Shown here in pieces: positions 36,390 to 46,400 of a stretch of 64,000 nucleotides of DNA. How positions within the stretch are numbered: the stretch's first letter is position 1; each line of letters opens with the position of its first letter. The notes under the pieces are model-generated. The model was given only the letters and a program-made list of their open reading frames with translations. It made no database searches and was not told where the DNA came from. The translations under genes were made by a program, and so were the position numbers. The DNA is from Cellvibrio sp. UBA7661 (GTDB taxonomy: Bacteria; Pseudomonadota; Gammaproteobacteria; Pseudomonadales; Cellvibrionaceae), in contig DLHT01000009.1 of assembly GCA_002483365.1 (NCBI GenBank), positions 147,452 through 211,451 on the forward strand. The letters run 5' to 3'.

Positions 36390-36639
36390 TCTCTGCAGGC
36401 CATCAAACAATGATTGGCGATTGCATTGCGCAACACGCGAACCGATAAAGGCCTGCACTATATGACGAGAATATGACAACGCAGTTACATGCGCGGAGCG
36501 CAGCCGACAACCACGTTTTCAGCTTCAGGCGCAGAAAATTTGTCTGTATCATGCCGCTTTATGACAAAACGATTGCAAGACGTTTTATGCAAAACATTTA
36601 CATATACATCTTACGAAGGCTCTTACACAAGGCTTCTAA

Positions 36640-38031
36640 ATGCATACAACACCTGAAATAAATACAACGCCTGAAATGAATAGATCGCCTGCCGCTGGCA
36701 GCCCCCCTAATGTCAATCTATGGCAAGCGATCAAATTTTGGTTGAAATTGGGTTTTATCAGTTTTGGCGGACCCGCTGGGCAAATCGCTATCATGCATCA
36801 GGAATTAGTAGAGCAGCGCCGTTGGATTTCAGAAAAACGTTTTCTGCATGCACTCAACTACTGCATGTTGTTGCCCGGGCCAGAGGCACAACAACTGGCT
36901 ACCTATATTGGCTGGTTAATGCACCGAACCAGGGGCGGTGTTATTGCCGGATTATTATTTATATTGCCTTCACTGTTGATTCTGATACTGCTGTCCTGGT
37001 TGTATATCGCCTATGGGCATCTGACATTAATTGCAGGTATTTTTTACGGCATAAAACCAGCGGTTGCAGCGATTGTGGTGCAAGCCGCGCACCGGATTGG
37101 CTCGCGCAGTTTAAAAAATAATTGGCTGTGGGGAATTGCCGCCGCTGCGTTTATCGCAATCTTTGCATTGCATGTTCCCTTTCCCGTTATTGTTTTAGCA
37201 GCGGGCATTATTGGCTGGTTAGGGGGGAAATTTGCACCGCATTTATTTAACGCCAGCGCAAAGCACCAAGCCAATCAAAAAAATTATGGCCCAGCTATTA
37301 TCGATGACGAAACCCCCACGCCTGAACATGCAAAATTCCGCACCAATCATTTAATTGCCATTATCGGTTGCGGATTATTGTTATGGATAATTCCCATGTT
37401 GTTATTAGGCACCCTGTTTGGCTGGCAACATGGCTTCACCCAAATGGCCTGGTTTTTTACCACGGCTGCACTGCTGACATTTGGTGGCGCTTATGCAGTG
37501 TTGCCCTATGTTTATCAAGGTGCAGTTACCCACTACCAATGGCTCACCCCTGCGCAAATGATGGACGGCCTGGCGCTGGGTGAAACAACACCCGGCCCGC
37601 TGATTATGGTGGTTGCTTTTGTTGGATTTGTAGGTGCCTATAGCCAGCAATTTATGGGCGGTGAATCATTATTTGTGGCGGGAGCAGTCGCGGCAACACT
37701 GGTCACCTGGTTTACGTTTTTACCTTCGTTTATTTTTATTCTTGCCGGTGGTCCTTTGGTGGAATCCACCCAAAGCAATATGCATTTCACCGCACCGCTC
37801 ACCGCCATTACCGCAGCGGTTGTTGGTGTAATTCTTAACCTCGCTTTATTCTTTGCGTATCACACACTTTGGCCGCAGGGCGTTGAATCCGGTTGGTTGG
37901 TGCAATTGGATTGGCTTGCTCTGGCAATCGGTGTGATTGCCAGTGCGCTGTTATTTTATTGGAAAATGGGCATCATCCGGGTATTGGGAATTTGCGCATT
38001 GCTTGGTGTTGTCGCAAAAATGTTCCTGTAA
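36640..38031 (+). CDS. chrA: Chromate transporter ChrA (two CHR domains)
   Basis: A 463-residue inner-membrane protein with about 10-12 membrane segments. The N-terminal CHR domain has FISFGGPAGQIAIMHQELVE and MLLPGPEAQQLATYIGWL; the C-terminal CHR domain has FTTAALLTFGGAYAVLPYVY and GLALGETTPGPLIMVVAFVG. This is the long two-domain form. It exports chromate and possibly sulfate. No chrB regulator is beside it, so resistance is not certain. It converges on the GH95 gene. Confidence 0.92.
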   Translation: MHTTPEINTTPEMNRSPAAGSPPNVNLWQAIKFWLKLGFISFGGPAGQIAIMHQELVEQRRWISEKRFLHALNYCMLLPGPEAQQLATYIGWLMHRTRGGVIAGLLFILPSLLILILLSWLYIAYGHLTLIAGIFYGIKPAVAAIVVQAAHRIGSRSLKNNWLWGIAAAAFIAIFALHVPFPVIVLAAGIIGWLGGKFAPHLFNASAKHQANQKNYGPAIIDDETPTPEHAKFRTNHLIAIIGCGLLLWIIPMLLLGTLFGWQHGFTQMAWFFTTAALLTFGGAYAVLPYVYQGAVTHYQWLTPAQMMDGLALGETTPGPLIMVVAFVGFVGAYSQQFMGGESLFVAGAVAATLVTWFTFLPSFIFILAGGPLVESTQSNMHFTAPLTAITAAVVGVILNLALFFAYHTLWPQGVESGWLVQLDWLALAIGVIASALLFYWKMGIIRVLGICALLGVVAKMFL

Positions 38032-38083
38032 AAATATCGCGGTAACGATATTTCAGCAACAAGATTGCAGTAACAACAATAGT

Positions 38084-40579
38084 TTAATTTCCCCACACAT
38101 AATCGCGCCCGGCTTGTGTAGCAATATCCACCAAGTAGGAATTATCCAGGCTGAGTGCAGGTATTGTTTTGCCAGTGTGTTTGAGCGGTTGCTTAATCTG
38201 CGCTTGTTTATAAAACGGATTCGGATTTTTCTTTGCGCCCGTCACTTTTTTTACCTTGAACGCAGTGACGAGTGGCAAAGGAGAATGGGTACGCAAACGC
38301 AAATTACCACCCAGGCGCGAATGGATTTTCAGCTGGCTGATCTGGCCGTTTGCCCAACGCATATCCACCACAAAACCGCCGCGCATGACCAACCCTTTTA
38401 CTTCACCCTGCGGCCAACCCTGTGGCAATGCAGGCAATAAATGCACTGCACCGTCGTGGCTTTGCGCCAGCATTTCTGCCATACCCGAGGTGAAACCAAA
38501 ATTGCCATCAATTTGAAACGGCGGATGCGCATCAAACATATTCGGATAAGTGCCACCACTTTCGTTCACACTGCCATCCAGCGTGAGTGCCGGTTTGATT
38601 TGGTCGCGCATTAGTTTAAACGCGCGGTCACCATCCAATAAGCGCGCCCACAAATTGATTTTCCAATTCATAGACCATCCAGTCGAAGGATCACCGCGCT
38701 GTTCCATACTCACACGCGCAGCGCTGAATAACTCTGGCGAGCGAATGGGCGATATTTGGTTGCTCGGATAAAGGCCATACAAGTGTGAGACATGGCGATG
38801 CTGGTCTTGCGGATTATCCCAATCTTCCAGCCATTCTTGCAGCTGGTGATATTGTCCAATTTGCATTGGCGGTAAACGCGAGAGGATTTTTTCCCAAATG
38901 GCGATTTGTTTTTTATCTTCAACCAGTTTTTTATCTTCACTTAAAATACGCGCAGCAGCGATGGTATTGCTGAATAAATCAAACAGCAGCTGGTTATCCA
39001 TGGTGACACCGGCGGCAATTTTGGTGCCCGACGCTTTGGCTTCATTTTCCGGCGACATAGAAGGCGAAACGATCAGCCACTTTTTGTCGGGCGATTCAAT
39101 TAAAAAATCTTCAAAAAATGTGGCGGCAGATTTCATTACCGGATACACATCCGCCAGATAATCTTTATCGCCCGTGTACAAATATTTTTCCCACAGGTGT
39201 TGGCTCAACCAGGCATTACTCGTTGGCCATGAACCCCAGGTGTAATCTACGCCGCCGGTAATACGCCAAATATCGGTATTGTGGTGTGCCATCCAACCGC
39301 GCGCGCCATACATTTTTTTAGCGCTCTCTTGCCCGGTAATCGCCAACTCTTTGGTCATTGTAATCAGCGGTTCATGCAGTTCACTTAAATTGGTAACTTC
39401 TGCAGGCCAGTAATTCATTTCAGCATTAATGTTGAGTGTGTATTTACTGTCCCACGGCGGATCTTGCCGATGATTCCATAAGCCTTGCAAATTCGCAGGT
39501 TGGCCACCGGGTTGTGATGATGAAATTAATAAGTAACGACCAAACTGAAAATACAGCGCCGCCAATTCCGGATCATAACGCGTTGCAAATAAATGGATGC
39601 GTTGGTCAGTGCTTTCATTGGCGAATGCACTCTTACCCAAATCAAGACTGACGCGATTAAAATACTGTTGATAAAAATGGCTGTGCACCTGTTTGCGGGC
39701 AGCATATTGATTATTATCAAACTGTGATGCTGCCTGCGCTAAAAAGCCACGTGCACGCGCCATCGCATTTGCACTGATATCGTTATACTTTACAAAATTG
39801 GTCGCCATCGAAATCAGGATAATCGCAGAGTCTGCATTACTGACCTCGATACGCTGATCGCGCTGAACAATGGTTCCACCATGTGCACTAACATTCATGA
39901 GCGATGCCAGTTTGACTTGCCCTTTAATGCCTTCGTGATCAGATGACTGCACCTGCATCGCAAGAGTATTGGCATTTTCTTGCGTAAAAACAGGATGGGA
40001 AGGATGTGTTAAGTGTGCACTGAAATTTAGCTGCGCAGGTTTACTCGCGCTTAATTTTACCACTACCACCTGATCCACAAACGAACTGAATACTTCGCGG
40101 GTAAACACAACATCGTTCACTTGATAGCGCGTAGTCACAACCGCGCTGCTAATATCCAGCTCGCGGTAATAATGGCTGTAGTGTTGATGCGCAGGAAATT
40201 CCAAGTGCAAATTCCCGGCGGTTTGGTAAGGCATGCCATGAGCACCCTGGCTGGTAATTGTTTTTGCCGCAAGCGCCTCCGCTGCTTTGTGTTCGCCTGC
40301 CGCAATCAAACGGCGAATTTCCGGTAATGCCTGCAACGCAGCAGGATTGAGATTGTTATGAGGGCCACCCGCCCAAAACGTATTTTCATTTAATTGGATG
40401 CTGTCATTGGCGGGATTGCCATACACCATTGCACCCAAGCGCCCGTTGCCCAACGGCAGTGCTTCCTCCCACACGCTGGCGGGCTGGTTATACCAAAGGC
40501 GGTGAGGTTGATCGGCAACTGCATGGATATTGATGCAGAGTAACAGCAGGGTAAATGTCAGGATTCTAATCACATGCAT
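38084..40579 (-). CDS. Secreted glycoside hydrolase family 95 (alpha-L-fucosidase/galactosidase)
   Basis: About 831 residues from the ATG at 40579; the open frame reaches 40603, but that extension lies in a terminator. A GTG two codons later has better-spaced GGAG. A signal peptide ends near IHAVAD-QPH. GH95 features: LWYNQPASVWEEALPLGNGR, NENTFWAGGPHNNLNP, GNLHLEF, the catalytic barrel with GLWNHRQDPPWDSKYTLNIN and AEMNYWPAEVTNL, and HRHVSHLYGLYPSNQI. GH95 enzymes remove terminal alpha-1,2-fucose (or L-galactose) from xyloglucan and related glycans. It follows the GH3 fusion gene on the same strand. Confidence 0.92.
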   Translation of the reverse strand: MHVIRILTFTLLLLCINIHAVADQPHRLWYNQPASVWEEALPLGNGRLGAMVYGNPANDSIQLNENTFWAGGPHNNLNPAALQALPEIRRLIAAGEHKAAEALAAKTITSQGAHGMPYQTAGNLHLEFPAHQHYSHYYRELDISSAVVTTRYQVNDVVFTREVFSSFVDQVVVVKLSASKPAQLNFSAHLTHPSHPVFTQENANTLAMQVQSSDHEGIKGQVKLASLMNVSAHGGTIVQRDQRIEVSNADSAIILISMATNFVKYNDISANAMARARGFLAQAASQFDNNQYAARKQVHSHFYQQYFNRVSLDLGKSAFANESTDQRIHLFATRYDPELAALYFQFGRYLLISSSQPGGQPANLQGLWNHRQDPPWDSKYTLNINAEMNYWPAEVTNLSELHEPLITMTKELAITGQESAKKMYGARGWMAHHNTDIWRITGGVDYTWGSWPTSNAWLSQHLWEKYLYTGDKDYLADVYPVMKSAATFFEDFLIESPDKKWLIVSPSMSPENEAKASGTKIAAGVTMDNQLLFDLFSNTIAAARILSEDKKLVEDKKQIAIWEKILSRLPPMQIGQYHQLQEWLEDWDNPQDQHRHVSHLYGLYPSNQISPIRSPELFSAARVSMEQRGDPSTGWSMNWKINLWARLLDGDRAFKLMRDQIKPALTLDGSVNESGGTYPNMFDAHPPFQIDGNFGFTSGMAEMLAQSHDGAVHLLPALPQGWPQGEVKGLVMRGGFVVDMRWANGQISQLKIHSRLGGNLRLRTHSPLPLVTAFKVKKVTGAKKNPNPFYKQAQIKQPLKHTGKTIPALSLDNSYLVDIATQAGRDYVWGN

Positions 40580-40586
40580 GCTCCGT

Positions 40587-40614
40587 AAAAAAAATCGGCG
40601 CACAAAGCGCCGAT
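40587..40614 (-). terminator. Terminator between GH3 fusion and GH95 genes
   Basis: Perfect 8-bp stem ATCGGCGC/GCGCCGAT with a 5-nt loop, followed on the minus strand by eight T. It ends just before the GH95 ribosome site and start, so GH95 expression is either readthrough-limited or the hairpin shields its start. Confidence 0.8.
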
Positions 40615-40651
40615 CTGTATGTTTAAATCAATATCAATGTTTTAAGCAATC

Positions 40652-43600
40652 TCACTTGAGCAGTTTTTGCAAATGTGGCTCAAGTGCTTCTGCCCAGAGT
40701 GCATAACCTTTTTCGTTGGGATGCAACAAATCCGGCATGATCTCTTTTGGCAGAACCCCGTCTTTAGTTAAGAACACAGAGTTGATGTCGGCAAAGAAGA
40801 TCTTTTTGTTGTCCGCATAATTTTTGATAATCGCATTCACACCGTTATTGATTTGGCGTAAATGACCGTCAGGTTTTTCGTCGCGCGGGAACACGGCCAA
40901 CAATAAAATTTTTGACTCAGGCAAACGCTGCTGTAGTTCGCCCAACAAATTTTTAATACCGGCGGCAGTCGTAGCCGGGTTTTCCTGGCGATGGCCGGTG
41001 TTGTTGGTGCCGATCATCATGACCACTAGCTTGGGCGACATATTCTCTACTGCGCCGTGCTGCAAACGCCAGAGCACATTTTCAGTGCGGTCGCCGCCAA
41101 AGCCAATCGCAAAAGCGTTGCGTTTGGCGTAGTGCTGTTGCCACACAGTTGCGCCTTCTTTTTCCCAGCCTTGGGTAATAGAGTCACCGATAAACAGCAA
41201 ATCAATTTTTCCGCCATTAGCTTTAATCGCTTTGGCGTCAGCCAATTTTTGTTCGTGACGCGGCAACCACCAATCAATTGACCACCACTCATTTAACATG
41301 CCGGGCGTAACCGATACGGTTTTGTAATCCGGGCAGCTCGCCAAGGTGACATCTTTCGGTGTTTGGATAAGCAATTGCACATTGGCAACCGCCACTTCAC
41401 CTGCACCACCCACTTCCAAGGCAAATGGCATAGTGGTCGCACTGAAGTTATCGCTCTCTTGTTTAAAGCAGCTCAGCGGTACATAAATTTTTTGCCAGCC
41501 TTTGCCAATTAATTCGCGCGCGGCCATAGTGAACGGCACCACGCGGTCACAGCCTTCTTTTTGGCATTCCATTTTGAAAGACACGCCGCCTTTGGCCAGC
41601 TCATTAATTTTTAAATCCAATGCCAACACGCCGGTGTTCATGTGAACCGATACATTTAACGGCTCACCGGATTCCAACGTCATACCTGCGCGCCAGGTGT
41701 CTTTCCAGGTAAAGACCAAGGCGTCTTCCTGCACGTCTTTATCGGCGGTTTGTACTTTTACATCGCCTTTTGGCAGTGCTGCAAAGGCACCACTTAAAAT
41801 TTGTTGGCGCTCGTAATTTTCAATAAAGATATGCCACGGCTCCAGTGGGCGACGCACATATAAATTAATATTTTGCGGCTCGCCACTGGCAACGCCTGCT
41901 ACGTTTTCCGGCAGGGTTTTCAAGTTGGATTTGCCAGACTGATAACTCAGACCGTAGCCTAATTTAAACAGCGGATCATATTTTTTATGATGTTTATTGA
42001 GCACATCTTGCAGTGGCAATTTTGGCCAGGAGAATGACAGCTTGCCGGTAAAATCCGCATTGGGTTTGCCATCGGCTTTTGCAATTAATACATCCGCCAC
42101 ACCTGCACCTTCCGAACCGGGAAGCCATGCCGCCACAAATGCATCAGATGCGTTTAATTCCGGATTCACCCACATTGGGCGGCCTGATAAAAATACCGAT
42201 ACCACCGGAATATTTTGCGTCTGCAATTTTTTCAGCAGTGCGAGACTCTTTTTGTTAGCGGGTTCGAATTCCAATGTATCGCGATCGCCGCTGCCTTCGG
42301 CGTAAGGATTTTCACCAAATACTACTATGGCCACATCCGGTTTTTGGGTAAATGTTCCATCGACTGATAAAGTGGTTTTTCCGCCTGCTGCATCGACTGC
42401 GGATTTAATACCGGCATAAATAGAAGTCGCACCGGGGAAACGGAAATTTTCTTTGGCATCGGCAACACCTTGCCACCACAGGCTCCAACCACCAGCTTGT
42501 TTACCAATATTGTCTGCGCCATCGCCCGCCACCAAAATGGTTTTGGTTGGGTTAATCGGCAACACCTTGTTGTTGTTTTTTAACAGCACCAAACTTTCGC
42601 GCACTGCTTGGCGGGCAATCGCGCGATGCTCTGCACTGCCCACGACCGATGCATCGCCCGCATAAGCGCGCTCGGACGGTTTTTTATCCCACAAATTCGC
42701 GCGCATTTTCACGCGCAGAATTCTACGCACAGCATCATCCAAACGCGCTTGGGAAATTTCGCCGGATTTCACTTGCTTGAGCGTGTTGTCGATCATCGCT
42801 TTCCAATCATGCGTCACCATCAGCAAATCAATACCGGCATTGATGGCCTGCGCGCAGGAATCATTCGTGCAACCCGGTACCTGCCCATGGCCATTCCAGT
42901 CGCCGACAACAAGACCATCAAAACCCATGCGATTTTTTAATACATCGGTGAGCAAATATTTATTGCCGTGCATTTTCTCGCCGTTCCATTCGCTGAAACT
43001 GGCCATCACCGTTTGCACACCCGCATTGAGTGCGGGCATATAACCGGCGTTGTGAATTTTTATTAATTCTTTTTCGGAAATGCGCGCGTTGCCCTGATCA
43101 TCGCCACCATCGGTGCCGCCGTCGGCAAGGAAATGTTTTGCGGTAGCAATCACGCGGTCACCCGCTAAAAATTCCGCGCTATTCACTTTGCCTTGCAAGC
43201 CTTCCACCATCGCCGTTGCATATTCGGCAACCAGTTTGGGATCTTCCGAATAACTTTCGTAAGTGCGCCCCCAGCGGTCATTTTGCGCAACCGCGAGTGT
43301 GGGCGCGAACACCCACTCGGTGCCGGTTGCACGTACTTCCTTGGCCGTGGCCGCACCAATTTGACGAATCAAATCGGGATTGTGCATTGCGCCCAAGCCC
43401 ATGTTGTGCGGGAACAGTGTTGCGCCGGTTAAATTGTTGTGGCCGTGAACGGCATCGGTGCCCCAGAAAATCGGAATGGCTTGTTTGCCAACGCTGGTAT
43501 CCATGGAGGCGATGTAGAGCGCATCCAGAAATTCCACCCAATCACTTGGCTTGGCATTGTCGATACGGTTGGGCATGGAGCCACCGCCATTTAATACCGA

Positions 43601-43861
43601 ACCCAGGTGATATTTTTTAATATCCTCGGGCGTCACGGTTTGGATTTCCGCCTGCATGATCTGCCCGACTTTTTCTTCAAGCGTCATTTTTTGCAAAATC
43701 GATTCGAGCTTTGCATTAAATTCCGCCGAGTCTTTAATGGGCGCTTCGGCCTTTGGCCAGAGTTTGATATTGGTGTTCTGCTCTGCCAACACAGGCGTGT
43801 GGCCAGCCATAAGCGCCGCGGCAATCAGGCCGATACCGGCCAACCGATGGAGTCTGTTCAT
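40652..43861 (-). CDS. GH3 beta-glycosidase fused to C-terminal SGNH esterase domain
   Basis: A 1069-residue secreted protein; the signal peptide ends near TPVLAE. GH3 part, residues about 40-640: ATAKHFLADGGTDGG (239-253), the nucleophile Asp321 in GLVVGDWNGHGQ, and the second GH3 domain with ESLVLLKNNNKVLPINP. A beta-sandwich of the ExoP type follows (about 660-850). From about 880 comes an SGNH hydrolase: GDSITQGW with Ser894, GFGGDRTENV, GTNNTGH (Asn953) and DLLHPN (Asp1044, His1047). Both active sites look complete. The GH3 branch is that of exo-1,4-beta-glucosidases; the SGNH part could remove acyl groups. The fusion is unusual. Confidence 0.92.
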   Translation of the reverse strand: MNRLHRLAGIGLIAAALMAGHTPVLAEQNTNIKLWPKAEAPIKDSAEFNAKLESILQKMTLEEKVGQIMQAEIQTVTPEDIKKYHLGSVLNGGGSMPNRIDNAKPSDWVEFLDALYIASMDTSVGKQAIPIFWGTDAVHGHNNLTGATLFPHNMGLGAMHNPDLIRQIGAATAKEVRATGTEWVFAPTLAVAQNDRWGRTYESYSEDPKLVAEYATAMVEGLQGKVNSAEFLAGDRVIATAKHFLADGGTDGGDDQGNARISEKELIKIHNAGYMPALNAGVQTVMASFSEWNGEKMHGNKYLLTDVLKNRMGFDGLVVGDWNGHGQVPGCTNDSCAQAINAGIDLLMVTHDWKAMIDNTLKQVKSGEISQARLDDAVRRILRVKMRANLWDKKPSERAYAGDASVVGSAEHRAIARQAVRESLVLLKNNNKVLPINPTKTILVAGDGADNIGKQAGGWSLWWQGVADAKENFRFPGATSIYAGIKSAVDAAGGKTTLSVDGTFTQKPDVAIVVFGENPYAEGSGDRDTLEFEPANKKSLALLKKLQTQNIPVVSVFLSGRPMWVNPELNASDAFVAAWLPGSEGAGVADVLIAKADGKPNADFTGKLSFSWPKLPLQDVLNKHHKKYDPLFKLGYGLSYQSGKSNLKTLPENVAGVASGEPQNINLYVRRPLEPWHIFIENYERQQILSGAFAALPKGDVKVQTADKDVQEDALVFTWKDTWRAGMTLESGEPLNVSVHMNTGVLALDLKINELAKGGVSFKMECQKEGCDRVVPFTMAARELIGKGWQKIYVPLSCFKQESDNFSATTMPFALEVGGAGEVAVANVQLLIQTPKDVTLASCPDYKTVSVTPGMLNEWWSIDWWLPRHEQKLADAKAIKANGGKIDLLFIGDSITQGWEKEGATVWQQHYAKRNAFAIGFGGDRTENVLWRLQHGAVENMSPKLVVMMIGTNNTGHRQENPATTAAGIKNLLGELQQRLPESKILLLAVFPRDEKPDGHLRQINNGVNAIIKNYADNKKIFFADINSVFLTKDGVLPKEIMPDLLHPNEKGYALWAEALEPHLQKLLK

Positions 43862-44037
43862 GGGCGTTGTCTCTGTAGTGGTAAATAACTCTTCTTGTGG
43901 GTGATTCTCTGTCTTGTGGGTGATTCCCTGACAATTCGTTTTTATCGTTAAAATTGCGATTGCAGATAAAACTGACTTTACTTAAATATCATATATATTT
44001 ACATATAGTTAATAAGACTTTTTGGCTTTAAAGCCAT

Positions 44038-44063
44038 AAAAAACGGCCGCTAAAGCCGTTTTT
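44038..44063 (-). terminator. Terminator after iclR-type gene
   Basis: Stem AAAAACGGC/GCCGTTTTT with a 7-nt loop and T-run on the minus strand, about 40 bp after the stop at 44104. A second small palindrome (TGGCTTTAAAGCCA) adjoins it. Confidence 0.8.
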
Positions 44064-44103
44064 CGGGAATCCATTGCAGGGCCAAAACCGCCCTGCTGAC
44101 AGG

Positions 44104-44907
44104 TTAATCCACCAAGCCCTGGGAGATTTTTTCCGCCGCCTGAAGCAACCGCTCCAGTACCCGCTCAGCGGTGATTGACTGTGACTTGATGTGGATGAAC
44201 GGGATAATCATCACTGCAGATGCACCATGCACACCCACAATCGGAACACAAAAGTCGGTCACTCCGTCCACAAAATCGCTGGCAAGCTGGATGTAGCCCT
44301 GCTCTACCCCTTTGCGCGCCTTGGCCAAAAAGCGTTCGATCCGCTCCAAATCAACCGTAGCCGACAGCAAGGGCAACCAGCCTGCTTGCACATCCGGCGA
44401 GGCAAAGCCGTACAGAAGCGCACCCGAATTGGTATCAATCAACCGGCGACGGTAGCCAACACGCACCGAAAACCCAAGGTCCATCGGGCTTTCAAGACGG
44501 GCAACCACCACTATCTGGTCACCGGAAGGCACCACCAAATGGCAGGACTGCCCCAGCTCGCGGGTCAGCTCTTTCATCACCGGCAACGCAATTTCCAACA
44601 GGGTTTTGGCTGTCCCCTGGGAGATACCCAAGGTGAACAGCTTATTGGTGAGCATGTAACCATCGCGCCCATCAGGCATCTGGGTAATAAACCCGCGATA
44701 CTCCAACGCCAGCACCATACGGAACAGCTCGCTGACCGAGCGCCCAAGGGCAACGGCCATTTGCGATGTCGTCATAGGAGATGAGTTGCGCGCCAGCAAC
44801 TCCAGAATATCCAACCCTTTCTCCAAGGCCGGGGCGCGGTATTTACGTTCGGAATCTTCACTGATATCCATCAAGGTTCCATCGATTTGCTTGCCTGTAG
44901 CCGTCAT
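44104..44907 (-). CDS. IclR-family transcriptional regulator
   Basis: A 267-residue regulator. The winged-helix HTH is near residues 26-85 (PALEKGLDILELLARNSSPM, TTSQMAVALGRSVSELFRMV), followed by the GAF-like effector domain (LPVMKELTRELGQSCHLVVP, GYRRRLIDTNSGALLYGFAS). IclR proteins often control sugar-acid or glycan catabolism. It is upstream of and co-directional with the GH3 and GH95 genes, so control of them is plausible but not shown. The start could be the ATG at codon 13. Confidence 0.9.
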   Translation of the reverse strand: MTATGKQIDGTLMDISEDSERKYRAPALEKGLDILELLARNSSPMTTSQMAVALGRSVSELFRMVLALEYRGFITQMPDGRDGYMLTNKLFTLGISQGTAKTLLEIALPVMKELTRELGQSCHLVVPSGDQIVVVARLESPMDLGFSVRVGYRRRLIDTNSGALLYGFASPDVQAGWLPLLSATVDLERIERFLAKARKGVEQGYIQLASDFVDGVTDFCVPIVGVHGASAVMIIPFIHIKSQSITAERVLERLLQAAEKISQGLVD

Positions 44908-45304
44908 AGTGTTTTCTCATTATTTGTTATTGTCTCCCCAACCCTTCATTCAGGAATGTATTCACTTCCGGCTGAAGAGATCTCATGGCGATTTTATCTA
45001 TAGAAATTCGTTTCCAGCGCACCACTTTGCGCTGTTTACCTAAAGCGCCAATAGCGCAAGGCAAAAATATCCCTATATCGGCACGCTTTCGTTTGCAGTA
45101 TCTGGGCACGCCGATGGAAACACTGACACAATAAAGTCAAATGAACCATAAGTCACCTATCACCATAACCTAAATTCACTAAAAGGCAGGCACAAACACG
45201 CCGATGCGATGACCGAAGGAAAGACAGGAATAACGAAAACAGGGAGTGAAAACCAAACAGAACTATATAAAGAAGGGAGTCATGCAGAACCAGGACAACG
45301 CACG
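44908..45304. other. Non-coding region upstream of iclR
   Basis: About 400 bp between iclR and the PEP-CTERM gene. No convincing reading frame, RNA gene or repeat was seen. Confidence 0.5.
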
Positions 45305-45330
45305 TCAGTGCCAATACTGGCACTGACGGA
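45305..45330. terminator. Perfect 11-bp hairpin after PEP-CTERM gene
   Basis: Arms CGTCAGTGCCA/TGGCACTGACG with an ATAC loop, 12 bp after the stop of the minus-strand gene. No T-run on either side, so it may be factor-dependent or only an RNA 3'-end stabiliser. Confidence 0.55.
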
Positions 45331-45341
45331 TGAATCGCCGG

Positions 45342-46277
45342 TTATTGTTGATGCCTGCGGCGGTGCCATAAAAGTCCCGCTAACAACATGCCCAGCAGCG
45401 GCAAGCTGGATGGCTCACTGACCGGAACCAAAGGCGGGATGGGGATATCAGTAATAACACCTTCAAACAGGAAGATGTTGTCATTGAAGTCGCGGTCGCC
45501 ACCGCCCCAGATATCCTCAAAACCGACCAGATAGCGGTTACTTCCCAGATTTAACACCTTGGTATGCACCTGCCCATCATTCCAGCCGCGGCTGTCGCGG
45601 TTGTTGGCTGCATCGCCACTGAAAAAGTAATTGGTATTGGGGTAATGGATATTGTCACTGTTGTAGTGCAGCACCAAAGCTTGCAAACCAAACACCAGAC
45701 TGTCGCCCGCTGCCAAACCGGAGATCACCCGCGACTGCCCCAGATTATCCGGCACGCAACTATTGCCCGCTTTGGCTTGGGCGTATTCACAGCCGCCACG
45801 GGTTTCAAACAGGCGGCTGCTGTCGTTCACCGGGTTATAGCTGGCCAGGTTATTGGTGCCGCCGCTGGCATATACCGGGTTCCAGAAGGCGGTGGTATCG
45901 AGCAACTCATTGCCTTGTTGGGCAAGGAACAACACCGAATTGCGCGCCGCACCGGTGCCAAGGAAAGTCACCCGCACCGAATCGGAAACTGCCGCCAAAC
46001 TGGCACCGGTGGTGTTTTGCAGCGGAGCGTTTTTAAACTGGCCGAGAATATCGGCATTGATATTGAATGCGTCATCGCCGTTACCCAGGGTATAACGGGA
46101 AAACCACTCATTGGTGCCGGGCGTTGCTCCGGGTGTGGCGATGATATGGGAGCTTGCCGTCTCGTCCGCCCAGCCAGTGCCGTTGGTACTGGCATCATAC
46201 AAATTGCTGATGCTATAGGCGTGGGTAAACGAGCTGAGCAGCGATAAGCCCCCAGCGATGATGAGAGAGTAGCGCAT
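45342..46277 (-). CDS. Secreted DUF4114 protein with PEP-CTERM sorting signal
   Basis: A 311-residue protein: signal peptide (to about SSFTHA-YSI), a DUF4114-type domain with VGFEDIWGGGDRDFNDNIFL near residues 248-267, and a C-terminal tail VSEPSSLPLLGMLLAGLLWH followed by RRR. The tail is a PEP-CTERM signal (variant SEP), processed by an exosortase. No exosortase gene is in the window. It is likely exported and released or linked to exopolysaccharide. The role is unknown. Confidence 0.85.
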   Translation of the reverse strand: MRYSLIIAGGLSLLSSFTHAYSISNLYDASTNGTGWADETASSHIIATPGATPGTNEWFSRYTLGNGDDAFNINADILGQFKNAPLQNTTGASLAAVSDSVRVTFLGTGAARNSVLFLAQQGNELLDTTAFWNPVYASGGTNNLASYNPVNDSSRLFETRGGCEYAQAKAGNSCVPDNLGQSRVISGLAAGDSLVFGLQALVLHYNSDNIHYPNTNYFFSGDAANNRDSRGWNDGQVHTKVLNLGSNRYLVGFEDIWGGGDRDFNDNIFLFEGVITDIPIPPLVPVSEPSSLPLLGMLLAGLLWHRRRHQQ

Positions 46278-46400
46278 ATACGTTTCCGTCAGGTTGTGGT
46301 TGATATTTATGATTATTTGTTTGCTTAAAAAACCAACGGAAAATTATCACGCCACTTTTTGTGACACCATCGACAAAACAATGAATACGAATGCAGACGC

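Noticed and set aside
36473..36661. 62-codon plus-strand frame before chrA
   Set aside because: Overlaps the chrA start and the divergent gene's leader; no signal, motif or ribosome site.
38032..38053. AAATATCG/CGATATTT hairpin after chrA
   Set aside because: AT-rich stem without a T-run; too weak to call a terminator.
44104..44907. IclR gene as regulator of the nag operon
   Set aside because: The nag operators are LacI/NagR-type palindromes, the gene is 39 kb away, and it sits next to GH3/GH95 genes instead.
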